NCBI GenBank assembly: GCA_040954595.2
Contig: CM082577.2
Location: 15,934,001 to 15,998,000 of the forward strand
Origin: Balanoglossus misakiensis
Lineage: Eukaryota; Hemichordata
DNA length: 64,000 nt
Direction of reading: 5' to 3'
Shown: positions 55,078-64,000 of the stretch, in pieces
Numbering within the stretch: position 1 is the first letter of the stretch
How the letters are laid out: each line of letters starts with the position of its first letter
Made by a program: the position numbers and the translations under genes
The notes under the pieces: model-generated
Told to the model about the DNA's origin: nothing
What the model saw: only the letters and a program-made list of their open reading frames with translations
The model's database searches: none

Positions 55078-55390
55078 GTGAGGATTTGTGCGACCAGCTT
55101 ATTTGCGGTAGGTCGTTCAGTAAACAGCCAGGTCGACGTCCATCAGCACCTCTTCTGATGAAAGGTTTGACAGAACCAGAGAGCATGCACCTGAAAGGAA
55201 AGAAACCACCTCTACATGCAAAGTACATTTGCAAAGGAAAGACACAACATATGCCTGCAGAGCCTGTGGAGTGAGGATGTGCCCTGATCCCTGCTTCTAC
55301 CGATACCACTACATGAGAGACTACCAGTTTGATGATGAACAACTACAGGGACGGGAACCCGCACGAAAAAGAAGAAGTCTGAGGAATTAA
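55070..55390 (+). pseudogene. piggyBac transposase C-terminal Cys-rich domain
   Basis: IREDLCDQLICGRSFSKQPG followed by RRPSAPLLM matches the basic linker of PGBD-type proteins. In a second frame TCKVHLQRKDTTYACRACGV, then RMCPDPCFYRYHYM gives the C-terminal cross-brace zinc region (Cys-x-x-x, Tyr-x-Cys-x-x-Cys, Cys-x-x-Pro-Cys-Phe-x-x-Tyr-His). A frameshift near 55225 separates the two parts. The DDD catalytic core is absent; the ATCAAC array lies where it should be. The piece ends REPARKRRSLRN and a stop at 55390. Confidence 0.7.
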
Positions 55391-55785
55391 AGACTTGAAA
55401 CTGCAAAGATAAATGTCATCAGAGAAAGTGACTTGTGTTTGTATTGGAGGACAAAAAGACAGTTTAGTTGAATTGATACTTTTATGAATTTGGCGCCGTC
55501 TTAGGCTGGACGCAATCATTTTGACGAGTTTCTGCCCAGGTTACAGCGCCTACAATAAGATTGAGTGTGGCTAGGCAACTTTAGCGAAAAAAAACTCTTA
55601 GGGGTCATACTAAGTGACAAGCTGCCTGGAGATTCATCATCACCGTTTGCCAAAAGAAACTCTGAAACAGAAGAGGAAAGACACGCGAAGGAGGCTGAAG
55701 TTTTCAACAATGCCATATAAGCCCTCAACTGCTACTGGAACAATGTAGAGCACCAAAGATTCCCAGTGTTTTCCACCTCAGTAAA

Positions 55786-56151
55786 GTGCTCTGTGACGAC
55801 TACAAGAGTGTCCATCGCCAAGTCCAACAATCGGGAGCTAAAGAGCTACGAAAGGAAGAAAACACAGACGTGGTCCACGAACTATGTTTCATGTTTCGGC
55901 ACATAGAAAAACGCATCGGAAGAGTTATTGTTGCAAAATGTACAGCCAGTTCTTGCACACATTGCACATCACACCCACTTCAGACAACCGAGGTGGTCCA
56001 GGGAGATGGCATTCCAGCCCCTGTATCAAGCCAAACTCACGATGGGCACTTCGCTAAATTTTTGGAAGCCCTTGAATTACCAAGACAACCATTTATCAAT
56101 GAACACATGCTGAGGTATAGAGAGCAAGGGCTGGGTTGCTGTCAGCACTGA
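55786..56151 (+). CDS. Unknown ORF (GRVIVAKCTASSCTHC)
   Basis: About 120 codons. Recognisable features: HELCFMFRHIEKRIGRVIVA, KCTASSCTHCTSHPLQ with three Cys and His, GIPAPVSSQTHDGHFAKFLE, NEHMLRYREQGLGCCQH. It resembles a short zinc-binding segment but I cannot place it. Just upstream (55590-55725) LPGDSSSPFAKRNSETEEER reads in another frame and may belong to the same broken gene. Context is the piggyBac tail and repeats. Confidence 0.35.
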   Translation: MLCDDYKSVHRQVQQSGAKELRKEENTDVVHELCFMFRHIEKRIGRVIVAKCTASSCTHCTSHPLQTTEVVQGDGIPAPVSSQTHDGHFAKFLEALELPRQPFINEHMLRYREQGLGCCQH

Positions 56152-56651
56152 GTCACATCGAGTACAGAGAAGACGCGCCACAATCAACTGTTCCACCCTT
56201 TATGATTGTCGATTGTTTGAAATGATAGTTATCTGTATAATATTTGTATACATTCCACACTTGTACTACGCGAATATGGCCCAGGGCTATTCGTTTTCCA
56301 GTGATATATTTTAAATAAATGTATAGCCACGTTGTCTACGAAATAAATAATATATTTACCATTTTGTTTGAAGTTCAAGAAGACGACAACAGTGATACCC
56401 TGTGATAATATGAATAAGGTAGGTAGAAATTTATTTAGAATATATCTGTGGAATACATATAATCATGTTCAAAATGTCATAAAGCAAACATAATTCTGCT
56501 CCAAAAATTGTACTAGTTATACATTCTGTAAACTATCAACAGTCAATTTGTGACAGTCTAAAAACGTACCACTACCACAGTAAGAATGTACTGCACAAAA
56601 TAGCTATAAAATTGGCAGAAAACATAAACAAATTACTCTTCCATTGTAGTT

Positions 56652-56745
56652 CTGTAATCATTGATGGGAAATACATGGACTGTCAGGCTGACCCAACTAC
56701 AAAACAGGTCACAACCATGTCTTACAGAAATAAGGTAATCATATG
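56652..56745 (+). CDS. Exon of unknown gene, upstream copy
   Basis: Acceptor cttccattgtag, then SVIIDGKYMDCQADPTTKQV and a donor gtaatc at 56734. A related segment (gatgggaaatacatgaactc) lies at 58573, downstream of the duplicated cassette. Confidence 0.35.
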
Positions 56746-56829
56746 AGCTTATTGCTATGTATTTTGGACTTGCCTAAAACAATATTATTGGAATACCTTA
56801 CTAAATTCAATATCAATACACCTGCATTT

Positions 56830-56997
56830 ATAGCACAAATTGAATTGTATACAGTACAGTATACTACAGGGAAGCTAAACGAAATCCTTCACACTCAGCA
56901 GCCACTGATTGAGCTGAAAGACTTTCTCTTAGTGGACCAGTCTGAGTCAGCTCCAAGTGAAGAAAAGACCAACCAGTCAGCCAGCTTGGCTTGGTAG
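56830..56997 (+). CDS. C-terminal exon of unknown gene
   Basis: Acceptor gcatttatag, then AQIELYTVQYTTGKLNEILH, TQQPLIELKDFLLVDQSESA, PSEEKTNQSASLAW and a stop. The preceding 100 bp and the first residues (AQIEL) recur at 58717-58818, where the frame stops after AQIEL. Helical first half, acidic tail. Not recognised. Confidence 0.4.
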   Translation: MAQIELYTVQYTTGKLNEILHTQQPLIELKDFLLVDQSESAPSEEKTNQSASLAW

Positions 56998-57024
56998 GCT
57001 TAGAATAGCCCAGGAGATTATTTC

Positions 57025-57700
57025 TGTCCCCAGTGCACCCAATAAAACTAACATGTTCTTTTTTTTCTGCCCACAGACCTAGTCCAACTAATTATGCCGA
57101 AACCCTTACCCAAGTTGACAATTGAGGACGTCCGGAGGGCCACTCAGGCGCGTCGTCTTCTAGGCCCCCGGGAAGTGATCCACGGAATCATGATGGCCCC
57201 AAAAAGAAAAGCCCAAGAGGTACTCTTGGACCAATACTCCCTGGCGAAATCCAAGGGAAACTGGGGATTGATTTTCGAAATACAGAGAGAGACGGATGTC
57301 ATATTCCCTATACCGTGGATTGTTGCAAACATGCCGCATATTAACCCAGCGAAGAATCACCAACCCCCATGCCCCAAAAACGCGATGGCGATGCCGGTTG
57401 AATATGCTGAGCGTGGGATGTGTAAGGACATCTCTACCCGTCCGGTGCACCATAGAGAGTGGCAACGCAACCCAAGAGATTGTGTCCGGTGGGTGGAGTT
57501 CTCCCAGTTCATCGGATCCGCAGCCCAGCTCGGCGGAGCCAGGGTTCTCCTCTGGTTCTCCGAAGTGGGGACAGGACCTGGCAGAGCGGGGAGTGAACTC
57601 CAGGCCCCAAGGAAGAGAAGTGTCCATGGTTATACGCCAGTCTGAGGAGAGGGAGATTGAGGAACTGTCCCTATTGCCGTATGAGCTTGGTGAAAACTTC
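57025..57700 (+). repeat. Duplicated exon block, copy 2
   Basis: Second copy of 47267-47974 with very few substitutions; lacks 20 bp after 57430, with atc microhomology at the junction. Confidence 0.92.
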
Positions 57701-57889
57701 AGCACTGAAGCGCGGTATCTCATCATCCGCACCATCACCCACAGTGAATTCAGGCAGACAACGGAAAGCCCAGGTGTTGAACCGGGACATCTGACTCGCA
57801 CTGCGTCCGCGACAGCCACTATCAGGCGCAGGAGGCGGAGAAGCCACTTGAGCAGGCGTTGGAGATCCGCGGACACTCATAATGGCTGA
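57094..57889 (+). CDS. Unknown protein, copy 2, frame changed by the 20-bp difference
   Basis: Reads MPKPLPKLTIEDVRRATQAR as in copy 1 up to MCKDI, then the missing 20 bp puts the downstream part out of frame; read alone that first frame ends at 57645. The copy-1 downstream frame (TIESGNATQEIVSGGWSSPS) continues past the point where copy 1 stops: LGENFSTEARYLIIRTITHS, TESPGVEPGHLTRTASATAT, RRRRRRSHLSRRWRSADTHN. The Arg-rich tail suggests nucleic-acid binding. Either copy 2 carries a deletion or copy 1 an insertion. An ATG just after (57882, MAEGTRLQTPFTPYMRGGTH) starts another short frame. Confidence 0.5.
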
Positions 57890-58048
57890 AGGAACACGTC
57901 TACAAACACCATTTACCCCCTACATGCGGGGAGGCACCCACAATATCGACCTAGACGCCATAGTCGGTTTGCTAACCCAGCTCCTTGAGGGCGCTGAGCA
58001 GCCAATCGTCGCCCTGTTTCACTATTTCCTGAAAAATGGCCTTGCGTG
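57882..58048 (+). CDS. Short unknown ORF (MAEGTRLQTPFTPYMRGG)
   Basis: About 54 codons overlapping the end of the Arg-rich frame: MAEGTRLQTPFTPYMRGGTH, NIDLDAIVGLLTQLLEGAEQ, PIVALFHYFLKNGLA, stop. Amphipathic helix character. GC-rich DNA continues to 58360 with further short open frames but nothing recognisable. Confidence 0.3.
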
Positions 58049-58564
58049 ACTCTCGGTGACAGCGGGGATTCTACCGGAGGGTGAGGAGGTAATGAGGAGA
58101 CTGTGCCATCGGATGGAGTGGGAAGTGCCCCAGAGAATAGGTTTATCACCATCCAGCGGTGTTGACCCATTGGAGATCGCTCCTCACTCTCCTGTTGGAC
58201 CTGTCGCCGGAAAATAGGGAGATCGTCAAGAAGTGGCCCAGAGGAAGACAGCCCCAAGAAAGGACCGGAAGCCCAGAGACAAGACGACCCAGTGCGGTGT
58301 CTACCCCAGGCTATAGACGCCCACTTCCACCAAGATCGGATGAGCGGACCGCAGATTGATACAGAGAATTTTAGTCCTGCTGATTATTTTTAGTTTACTT
58401 CGACGAAGAAGTTCAAGACACCATCATCATGCAAACCAATTTGTATTCAGGCATTCAGACTACGGACATCGATATCGCAATCGTGCAAGCCTCTATACAG
58501 ACAACTTCGCAGCTGACAGCTCTGACTACAAGTGATCGTGACAGCAAATTTCAGTCTGACCTAG

Positions 58565-58820
58565 AAAATTGATGGGAAATACATGAACTCACACGCTGAC
58601 CCGCACAAACACTGGGCACATACGAATATAGAATTGGACAACTAGCAGTTCAAGTCAACTACAAAAAAGGTCGAAACGACATCATAACAGAAATAGGGTA
58701 ATAATGTAATTGTTTTTCCTTTGTATTTTGGACTTACCTAAAACAATATTATTAGAATACCTTACTAAATTCAATATCAATACATCTGCATTTTAGGCAC
58801 AAATTGAATTGTAAGAAATG
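58565..58820 (+). repeat. Partial duplicate of the 56650-56850 exons
   Basis: ttggacttacctaaaacaat and tactaaattcaatatcaata match 56760-56820 nearly perfectly. The preceding part also carries an exon-like frame (TLGTYEYRIGQLAVQVNYKK) ending at a gtaata donor. The GC-rich cassette lies between the two copies. Confidence 0.75.
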
Positions 58821-60840
58821 ATCACCCCAATCATATTACAATAACCAGCCAAACACTCTGCTATTCTCTACTACAGGCTGAAAACCAAACAAGCCAATGA
58901 TCTGCATGGTGCTGCTGCCGGTAGTAGTGGTGGACAAAGCCTGGACTAAACACACTGTTAATTCCTGTGGAATTTCTGTACTGTACTTCCAAAAAAATCA
59001 GAATTAAAACAAAAAGCCATTTATGGTTAAATTCACATGGGAATTTTGTTTCAACTCATCATTATGCCTACAAACCTTAAACACGAACAGCATAACAACA
59101 CTCGAACTATCAGTCCTAGTTGTAAAGTGAAAAAACATTAATCAGAAATTATTTTTTTGGCATAACTACTGTAGCCAAACTACAGATTTATTAATGTTAA
59201 ACGTTCTGCTCAAACCACAAAGGTCTTACGTACACGACATCCACCACTTGCCTCCAATTCCAGTCTCCATTATTTTCAAACTGACCAACGACAAAAACTC
59301 AATCTGCATAATAAATTGTAAGGGACAGTTTTGTTTTTACGGCTGGGTATCTCATTAGTTAATTATTTTACTTTTCATTAAATGTTTAATTAGTTCTAGA
59401 AGTTGAAGCAAACTTGTTTTAGTTCGCATGCCACGGCTAGTGTGCTGGCATTAAAGGTTACGTGGCAGCTTGGTACACTGAATTAGACGGAAAATGTCGA
59501 TCTGCATCCGTGTATGCGATGAAATTTTTGAACTAAAACGCCGGTTACAGTGGATCAACGTAGCAAAATGTAACAATGTAGAAATGGTTAATGGCCACCA
59601 CCCTAACTTTCCAGTAAAAGAACACACGATTGGCAGAACTGTGAAACCCTGTTTGTATTTCGATTTTCGAAAATCGAAAAACGAAATACAATATCAACTC
59701 CCAAATGCCAACTTGTAGATTCACTCGACATTTTAGAAAGTGGATACGTTATAGTGGTTTGGTATTCGAAACAGACCGAAACAACGTCAAATAAGGAATC
59801 GGTTGGTCTAGGTTATTGATAGGGGTTTCACTTGGGTTAGCCATGGACCCTTCACCTATGACCAAAAAATGATGACCCACCTCCCCCCTTAACAGGCCAA
59901 AACAATGACTAACCCCACCCCTAGGAAAACGTAACACAACTACTTGTGCAGGAAAAAGGCTTGTTTCCAAAGGCCTGCTTGCCGTCCCGATCTTATGTAC
60001 ACTGTATGCAATAAAGCCAACACATCTCATTTGTAAATTTCTTTCAAAAAATATAATTGAGTTGTATAAAAGTAAAGTGTTTTAAAGAAATCTGTAAATA
60101 AATTAAAATGACAAGTCAATACAACACTTGGTACAATTGGTAAAACAAGAAAAGTGAAGGGGATGGGTCTGGTAAAATTATGTAAAATATGCAGCTCAAA
60201 CTTGCATTTCAATGAACTGAAAAGGAAATTAACTCAATTATGGGGAGGACAAATTTCACTTTTGCCACCCAAAGTTAGCATCGGTGGGGTGCCTAAGAAT
60301 GAAGGGGATGGGTGTAGAAGATTAGAAAATTTTGTGAAATGAAGGGCTCGAAACTGCAATTTTTGTGTGACCACTAAAACTACATATTTATATGTACTTA
60401 AACGTACTGCTCAATCTACCATTACCCTATGTATTGCTTTAGCTTTCACAGTTTGCCTAGGTTTCCCAGTATTGTAAATGTTCTCTTTTTATATGTCTTT
60501 TATTAAAAATAATTTGTCCAACTTCATGTACTGTCTTAAATGTTATCCATCTTGACATGACAACTTCAACTAATCATGTAATACAACTAGGCACAACTGT
60601 TACTCTCTACATCCCAAGATTTCCAATTGTCAACCTTACATTTCATTGCAATCATGTCCCACACATACAATCTGTACTTTGTCACCTTAAACCTCTCCAA
60701 ACAGAATCCTGACTTTTCAGTACCTTCCACACTTAGTCTTTCACAATTCCACACACAAAATTTCCATTCAACCAACCACATTTTTATAATAACATGTTTG
60801 TACCACGATTCCTTCTACAGCTCAAACAGCAACAACACCA
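58821..60840. other. Non-coding
   Basis: No exon recognised. From about 60540 the plus strand becomes very poor in G and rich in A/C, a composition that returns at 61630-62260. Confidence 0.45.
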
Positions 60841-60844
60841 ACCA

Positions 60845-60896
60845 ACAGTGACACTGAACAATATGACATCCAGGTTAACAAGTGTACCACCATCGA
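60845..60896 (+). repeat. Direct repeat upstream of the recombinase
   Basis: cagtgacactgaacaatatg followed by catccaggttaa-type sequence and gtaccaccatcga; matched at 61627-61678 with about six mismatches. Confidence 0.75.
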
Positions 60897-61424
60897 TGCA
60901 ACTCGTTTGCTGGGTTTTTGCGAATAAATGAAATACTTAGTGTCAAATTGAATGATATTACAATAGCAAATTCCCATATGGAAATCAATGTTTGCAAGTG
61001 TAAGAATGACAAGTTTAGAGAGGGCCATACAATTGTTATACCAAGATCAGGCAAAGTTACTTGTCCAGTTTCTGTAACTGAGCACTACATTTGCTGTTTT
61101 GGGGAGACTTTTGAATCAGATTATGTGCTAATTCGCCATTTACGTCACATGAGGAATGAGTTAATACCTCATAAGCATGTTGGCATTTCATACACTACTG
61201 CTAAGGAGCTTATGATGGCCGGTATACAGAAAATTTGTTGGGGATATTTCTATCTTTGGCACTTACAGTTTAAGGGCAGGGGAGCAACTGCAGCAGCAAA
61301 CTCCAATGTTAATGAGAGATGTTTGGCCAGGCACAGCGGGTGGAAATCAACCAGTTCTAAAGATAGATATTTTGTCGACTTCTTAAGTATGAAACTTGAC
61401 GTACCACGGTCACTTGGCGTATAA
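60882..61424 (+). pseudogene. Tyrosine recombinase catalytic domain (Crypton/XerD-like)
   Basis: SFAGFLRINEILSVKLNDIT holds the first catalytic Arg (GFLRxxE); HVGISYTTAKELM follows. Next comes GATAAANSNVNERCLARHSG, then WKSTSSKDRYFVD with the catalytic Tyr, and PRSLGV as a typical C-terminal end. The His-x-x-Arg box is out of frame: in the main frame it reads LWHLQFKGRGATAA, but the adjacent frame between about 61238 and 61270 reads DISIFGTYSLRAG, the expected block with Tyr in place of His. Two compensating one-base changes in G runs (61238 and 61271) explain this. The enzyme class cuts and rejoins DNA through Tyr. No N-terminal SAM-like domain is visible, so this is a partial, probably inactive copy. 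Confidence 0.75.
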
Positions 61425-61626
61425 CGGGTTTCATCTGTTTTCACCTGGAACTACTAACTAGCTTTTCCACTGGTATTGTGGGGTATACGACAACCACTGC
61501 ATGCTACCGCATTTATTGTCTTTTGTCTTATTTTCTTAGTATGATCTAGTTTAGTATAGATTGGATAATTATATGCGTTTCGAAGATTAGCATATAATTA
61601 CTATATCTATTCATAACGTACGTTCA

Positions 61627-61678
61627 GTGACACTGAACAATATGGCATCCAGGTTAATAGGCGTACCAGCATCGAACC
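61627..61678 (+). repeat. Direct repeat downstream of the recombinase
   Basis: Partner of 60845-60896; continues into a G-poor open stretch (MASRLIGVPASNQFKNQQFN). Confidence 0.75.
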
Positions 61679-62071
61679 AGTTCAAAAATCAACAATTCAA
61701 TTCAACTACAAACAACCTCCATCCCTCCAACACAAACTATCGCAAGAGATCAAGGACTCTTTCCATCCAAGAACAGGCAGTAAGTATACACCCAATGACA
61801 TCACACAATCCCCTCAAAGCCACATCTCAACTACTGTGGAATATTTTATTTTTATGGAAAATTATTTCCACTGAACACATACATTTCCATTTCCAATACT
61901 ACTTGTCAACACCTTTGCAACAAAATGAAAACTCTGACTTTGCACTAAAATTTTATTTCGCCTGACAACCCAGTCCAACATCATATCAACAACACCAATT
62001 GCCACCCTTTCCCCTCTCTACAACAAACAGTTTCCTTAAATTCCACACCCACTTTCATTTTCTTTCCTCAA

Positions 62072-62250
62072 GGTCACCTTCAAGGCTACAGTAATAACAG
62101 AACCCACCTCCGACACCATCACCACAAAGGATGGAACTCACCTCACCATAACAAAATTCCACCGCGCGGATCACAAGACTCTGAGGATCTTGAGGTCTTT
62201 CTCTTGCAACAGGTGCAACCCATCACCCACACCCCATCATTTCTAGTCAC
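62072..62250 (+). CDS. Candidate exon (VTFKATVITEPTSDTI)
   Basis: Acceptor attttctttcctcaag then VTFKATVITEPTSDTITTKD, GTHLTITKFHRADHKTLRIL, RSFSCNRCNPSPTPHHF, stop. Thr-rich beta-type pattern. Unrecognised. It overlaps the edge of the opposite-strand endonuclease fragment. Confidence 0.3.
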
Positions 62251-62460
62251 CACCACCTGGTGGTGGTTTCAAAGTCCGTATACTCCAACTGATGTTTCCG
62301 AGTACAATGAATGTTATTATTGATATATGGAAGGAGACCCCTACCCATTCCAGAAATTCTATCCTTTATGTATAAATCAAAACCAGGCACAGCAAAATCA
62401 AGACTTGCATGAGATTCCCCAAGAAAGGTTTCCACTAAAATTAAAATATCGAAGGATGTC
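62247..62460 (-). pseudogene. Non-LTR retrotransposon endonuclease fragment
   Basis: Minus strand: DILILVETFLGESHASLDFA then VPGFDLYIKDRISGMGRGLL and PYINNNI. This is the Glu-Thr-x-Leu ... Pro-Gly-x-x-x-x-x-x-Asp-Arg-x-x-Gly-x-Gly block of the AP-endonuclease-like domain of LINE-type elements (the usual GGG reads GRG). About 70 residues only; reverse transcriptase absent. Stops on both sides mark a 5'-truncated or internally deleted relic. Confidence 0.65.
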
Positions 62461-62636
62461 GACTTTTATGATTCATCGTGGATGTCACGGAAGAGAAAGT
62501 GCCTTCAAGTGTAATGCATATGTGGACAGTGCTGTAAAGACAGAGTGGAGTTTAACGCTCATATTATAACCGGTCATTTTATGTAGAGGTATAGAGTGGT
62601 AGTATTTACAGAGTTCTTTCTGGTGTTGGTAAATGG

Positions 62637-62718
62637 GTTAACCCTTTCACCCCTGTCTTCATATATAGAGGTCCAACACTGCCATTGAGAACAATGGCAG
62701 TGGACCAAACCATATTGG
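62637..62718. mobile_element. Possible piggyBac-type MITE end
   Basis: gttaaccctttcacccctgt is a TTAA followed by CCCTTT, the form expected for piggyBac-like ends. Shortly after, cactgccattgagaacaatggcagtg forms a perfect small hairpin. The matching right end was not found. Confidence 0.35.
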
Positions 62719-62886
62719 CAAAAAGTTACCAACGGAGTTCTTTCACCTTTTCCCCACTAGGGTTGAAAAGTCGCAGCGCCAACCGTAGTACCTACCAGGT
62801 TAGTAACCGGTATTTACTACAATTGGCGCTGCGACTTTTCAACCCTAGTGGGGAAAAGGTGAAAGAACTCCGTTGGTAACTTTTTG
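62719..62886. repeat. Near-perfect 168-bp palindrome
   Basis: Arms 62719-62782 and 62823-62886 are exact reverse complements by eye (caaaaagttaccaacggagt at the outer left; the mirror at the outer right), with a 40-bp centre that also pairs partly (gtagtacctacc with ggtatttactac). No ORF. Confidence 0.93.
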
Positions 62887-62889
62887 AGG

Positions 62890-64000
62890 GAAAGTAGTCG
62901 GAGTACTCGCTATCGTTCAAGTTGCGTTACGGCTTTCCGCTTGAAACTTATAGGAGTAGTGCGGACACCCAAGTGCTTTCAGTTTTCAACACTTGCACCA
63001 AAAAAACGTCTTCATTAGTTTTTCTGGTGGGAGACAGAGAACTAGTGGCAGTCGAGAGAAAACTGGGAATGAATCTCCAGTTGTTCCGGTAAAACTTGTA
63101 ATATTTATTGAAGTTCGGACAGCTGGGGCCAAGTTCAAGAGACACAGTGAGGGGGATTTTCCGTTACTGTGCCGTTTTTTCCTGTACACGTTTCAAGGAA
63201 AATTTCACAACTTATTTTCTGTGTTGTTTTACGTGTACTTTGTCTTACCGTATTTTTGTGTGTACGGGCGAACTTCCGAACACGGCAAGGTAAGATTTGC
63301 AGTTATACTTCCTAGCCCGTTATACTGCCGTTGTGTGTGTACGGGTAGCGTGGAAAGTAAATTTCTGCTAATATTGGTGCAGATATTGCATAGACGAGGA
63401 AGCCATTTTTGACGAGGAAGCCATTTTCGTCAAGGAAGCCAGTTCTGTACACCGCACTTGTCGTGATAGTCTTGCAGACTTTTTGTGCCATATTAACGTA
63501 ATAATTTTACGTACCTTTTGTGCGGACAAGTTCCAGCTTTCAGACATGTTTTTTATCTGCTATTTTTTACTTCTGAAAAGTGTTGCTTTAACAATTTCCA
63601 CTTTGTTTCGCATTTTACTAGTTGTACCACACAGTACAGAACTGTTTAACCTCAGCATTTGGTAAGTGTTGAAAATGTTCAATTATTCGCTTATTTCAAT
63701 GTTAATTGGTGTCGCATTGTATTACTCAGTATTAATGCGGGTTTTATTATTGTGTGCCGTCCCAATTATGGTATTATTGATATCAGTCGTACTTATTATC
63801 ACATTATATCACTCTGTATAATTGCGGATTCTATTATTGTTGTGATATAATTGATTGGTCATTGTCATTGATTGTTCTTGTGACAATTTGATCAATTTGG
63901 GTATTGCTCAGTAAATATTGCGAGTAATATCACCTTGTTAAATATTACTCTGTCCTTGTGTGGGTAATATATATCCGACAACGGTATCTGCAATTTCCAT
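62890..64000. other. No clear gene
   Basis: A triplicated 17-19 bp phrase gacgaggaagccatttttg lies at 63393-63445. Donor-like sites (ggcaag|gtaaga at 63288; tttg|gtaagt at 63661) hint at exons of an unrecognised transcript. Confidence 0.4.

Noticed and set aside
57160-57876. Minus-strand 238-codon frame opposite the second cassette copy
   Set aside because: Shadow of the plus-strand coding block; no recognisable domain.

Overview
The window looks like nuclear DNA of an invertebrate animal: AT-rich, GT-AG introns, a few short host-type exons, and a dense, nested load of DNA transposons, minisatellites and inverted-repeat elements. There is no bacterial operon structure. Domain types (C2H2 and THAP zinc fingers, EGF-like and BEN-like exons, piggyBac, P-like, Tc1 and THAP/DDE transposases, a YqaJ nuclease with a PHD finger, a Crypton/XerD-like tyrosine recombinase) fit a marine invertebrate such as a cnidarian, mollusc, hemichordate or cephalochordate. 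I cannot name the species.

Layout. 0-0.7 kb: decayed C2H2 zinc-finger cluster, minus strand. 1.2-2.5 kb: two spliced exons of an unrecognised coiled-coil gene. 4-7 kb: no gene; LTR-like promoter and poly(A) signals. 7.6-8.5 kb: EGF-like exons (minus) and one Cys/Arg-rich exon (plus). 10.8-13.1 and 15.7-17.1 kb: copies of a repeat with a 240-bp tandem core and a hairpin 3' end. 14.1-17.8 kb: four phase-matched exons of a BEN-like gene; its large intron holds a piggyBac fragment and one of those repeats, and its 3' flank is a long inverted repeat. 22.6 kb: DNA-methyltransferase-like exon. 24.1-31.8 kb: fossil replication cassette (RecQ-like helicase, PIF1-like helicase, family-B DNA polymerase with N-terminal zinc fingers), all minus strand, broken by nested transposons. 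32.5-37.3 kb: a TIR element, a MITE, a second PIF1-like gene (exons at 37.2, 34.4 and 34.3 kb) and, inside its intron, a RecQ-like gene fragment between about 105-bp terminal inverted repeats. 37.9-43.8 kb: P-like transposase, YqaJ-PHD gene and a convergent THAP/DDE transposase. 45.6-48.2 and 56.6-58.8 kb: GC-richer unknown exons; about 700 bp is nearly identical at the two places. 48.5-49.9 kb: two-unit minisatellite. 51.2-53.1 kb: Tc1-type transposase with two introns and complete DD34E residues. 54.3-55.1 kb: ATCAAC word array fused to a piggyBac C-terminus. 60.9-61.4 kb: tyrosine-recombinase domain. 62.2-62.9 kb: non-LTR endonuclease fragment and a near-perfect 168-bp palindrome.

The genes do not form one pathway. 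Most are parts of selfish elements that inserted into each other. The most notable group is the repeated association of PolB, PIF1-like and RecQ-like genes on one strand, together with a RecQ fragment packaged between TIRs that also define a small MITE family with a 9-bp target duplication.
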